Shown here piece by piece: positions 62,470 to 64,000 of a DNA stretch of 64,000 nt (the first letter of the stretch is position 1; the number at the start of each line of letters is the position of its first letter). The notes below the pieces were generated by a model. That model made no database searches, had not been told where the DNA came from, and saw only the letters and a program-made list of their open reading frames with translations. The stretch spans positions 3,919,086-3,983,085 of the forward strand of contig NC_029527.1 of assembly GCF_001577835.2 (NCBI RefSeq), written 5' to 3'. Origin of the DNA: Coturnix japonica. Its lineage: Eukaryota; Chordata; Aves; Galliformes; Phasianidae. The position numbers were made by a program, and so were the translations under genes.

Positions 62470-64000
62470 AGTTATTTTCCATTTGCAACTATGTCCAGAT
62501 TTTTCTGGCTTTCAGTTTACAGACACTTAGTTCCTTTCTTACATGCTCCCATAGGAGGTTTCTATCACCACTAAGTGCTTTGTATAGATTGCATAGCCAA
62601 CAGCCTCTGGTACAGAACTAAGACTGTACACCTACTGCTACCTATTAGTAGGCTGAATCAAACAAGAAACACGGACAATAGTTTTCAAAATTGAACCATC
62701 CTAATGTTATCATTCAGTTGTAATTTCATCTTTGAACAGACCATTAAGAATACTCCCCTGCTCTGATTTTGAGCTACTTCTGTTCTCCATTATCTCCTCC
62801 CTTATCTAGCTTGTGTTTTGTCAGCCTGAACTATTGCTGTCTGTACACAGATGTTGCTTTCTCAGCTTTGGTTTGAATATTAGAAAGGAAAGAAAATGAA
62901 CACTTGACTCGTTACTTCTGTGTGTACAAGTAACAGACCCTGTAGTTTGGAAATGTATAGATGAAGCAGTATGTGAAATTCTGCCTTTTTATTAATACTC
63001 TCTTTTTCTCTCTGTTCTGGATGTCTCTTACAATAACTATAAAGAGTGTTTGTGGGAGAGATGAGGAGACTCCTCCACCCTTCATTAGAATTAGAATGTT
63101 CCAAAACACATTTAAATCACAGAGCTCTTCACAAGTCAGTCCCATTTCTCTCTCTTCATCTCTGGTTCCAAAGTAAAGTATGTTCTGGAATGTAAATTCC
63201 TTTAAAATTGGCTGCAGTCCATAGTTTCCAAGTAGGAAGTGTAGCCAGAGTCCATTGCAGGAGATGGAGTTCCAGCTGAGAGTTAACTTGCAGCCACCTC
63301 AGGTGCTGTGTGCAGGGTGCTGAGCCTGCCCCAATACTGCTGCAGCACCCAGCCCTGCTTGGCTGGCCAGGATCTCAGCTCTGTACTGGCTGTGTGGCCA
63401 AGCTAGAGCCTTTCCAGCTGTGTTTGTGCTTGTTTAAATCGATGTGCATGTAAAATCTCCAGAAGGAAAAGCATTGCAACTATCTCTACAGCTCACAGAA
63501 TACATAAAATGCTGAGTCTGCTGAAGAAATAGTTTCTGGAGGGACAGATAGAAGCTGTCAGCTAATGAAATGCTAATCAATTCACAGCATTCTTATGATT
63601 ATTTCATGCTTTGAAGGAGACAGATGTTAACTTGTTGGATGTTCCCTGTAGGAAGCACTGTCATACTTGTTCCCACTGTGCCTTGTACAGGACTTGAGTC
63701 AGCAAAGGGCTTCACTCACCATGTGGATAAGCTGTATCAGTGCTATAGAACTAAGGACTTGATATAAAATAGGCATGATTATAGTTGTGCTGCGTATTCA
63801 AGGATGTTGTGCTCTCCTTTTAATAAAGATCGGATATGTCCTGTAGGCTGCCGTAGGTGCTGGTCAAAACCCTATAGAGTTAAGTGAAAACATCCACCTT
63901 TGCCACAGCTTGCAGTAATAGTGACTTTATTTCAAGGTGATTTCATGAGCAGTTCATGAGCACAACTTGCTCATTTTAATCAGCAAAATGGAGGTGAAAC

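Larger units (their letters stand above)
43172..64000 (+). other. FBLN2: FBLN2 intron 2 (partial), at least 20.8 kb
   Basis: It starts at gtaagaac and runs off the window. I searched all three + frames for the next expected fibulin-2 segment (paired Cys, then Gly and Trp-Ala, of the anaphylatoxin-like region) and found none. Unspliced reading adds only K-N-Y-L before a TAG at 43,186-43,188. Contents seen: a CR1 fragment (48,970-49,195), T25 (53,859-53,883), an A/GAAA tract (54,697-54,728), TTTG and TTTTA repeats, and two NF-E2-type sites. Two longer open frames, 50,647-51,156 (+) and 51,764-52,195 (-), have no recognisable domains. The rest is plain AT-rich intron. Confidence 0.7.

Noticed and set aside
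1-64000. tRNA, snRNA, rRNA, CRISPR or endogenous retroviral sequences
   Set aside because: None of the hallmark motifs were seen. Small ncRNAs such as microRNAs cannot be excluded by eye.

Overview
This is a stretch of vertebrate, almost certainly avian, genomic DNA. It is moderately AT-rich, gene-poor and intron-dominated. The interspersed repeats I can recognise are 5'-truncated CR1 LINE fragments, the typical bird retrotransposon. The only protein-coding sequence I can support is one large exon of fibulin-2 (FBLN2). The strength of that match and the CR1 content suggest a bird, perhaps a galliform; I cannot fix the species from the sequence alone.

Layout. Positions 1-17,254 are upstream intergenic DNA with no recognisable gene. 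It holds a four-copy 31-bp minisatellite with YY1-like cores (1,259-1,382), a (GT)17 microsatellite and an AT/GAAA tract. A CpG island at about 17,255-17,560 contains a strong splice donor after 17,433; I read it as the FBLN2 promoter and non-coding first exon. Intron 1 (17,434-41,705, about 24.3 kb) carries two CR1 fragments and two G-quadruplex motifs. Exon 2 (41,706-43,171) holds 127 nt of 5' UTR with a 19-codon upstream ORF. It then encodes 446 codons: signal peptide, the 22-cysteine Na subdomain and the cysteine-free Nb subdomain. It ends at a phase-1 donor. From 43,172 to the window end is intron 2 (at least 20.8 kb), with one CR1 fragment and simple repeats. No further FBLN2 exon was found.

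How it works together. FBLN2 on the + strand makes a secreted extracellular-matrix glycoprotein. The window covers its promoter, start exon and N-terminal domain only. The anaphylatoxin-like, EGF-like and fibulin C-terminal modules must lie beyond 64,000. I saw no RNA genes, retroviral elements, CRISPR arrays or bacterial-type features. The other open reading frames look like chance frames in non-coding DNA; two are flagged as worth a check.
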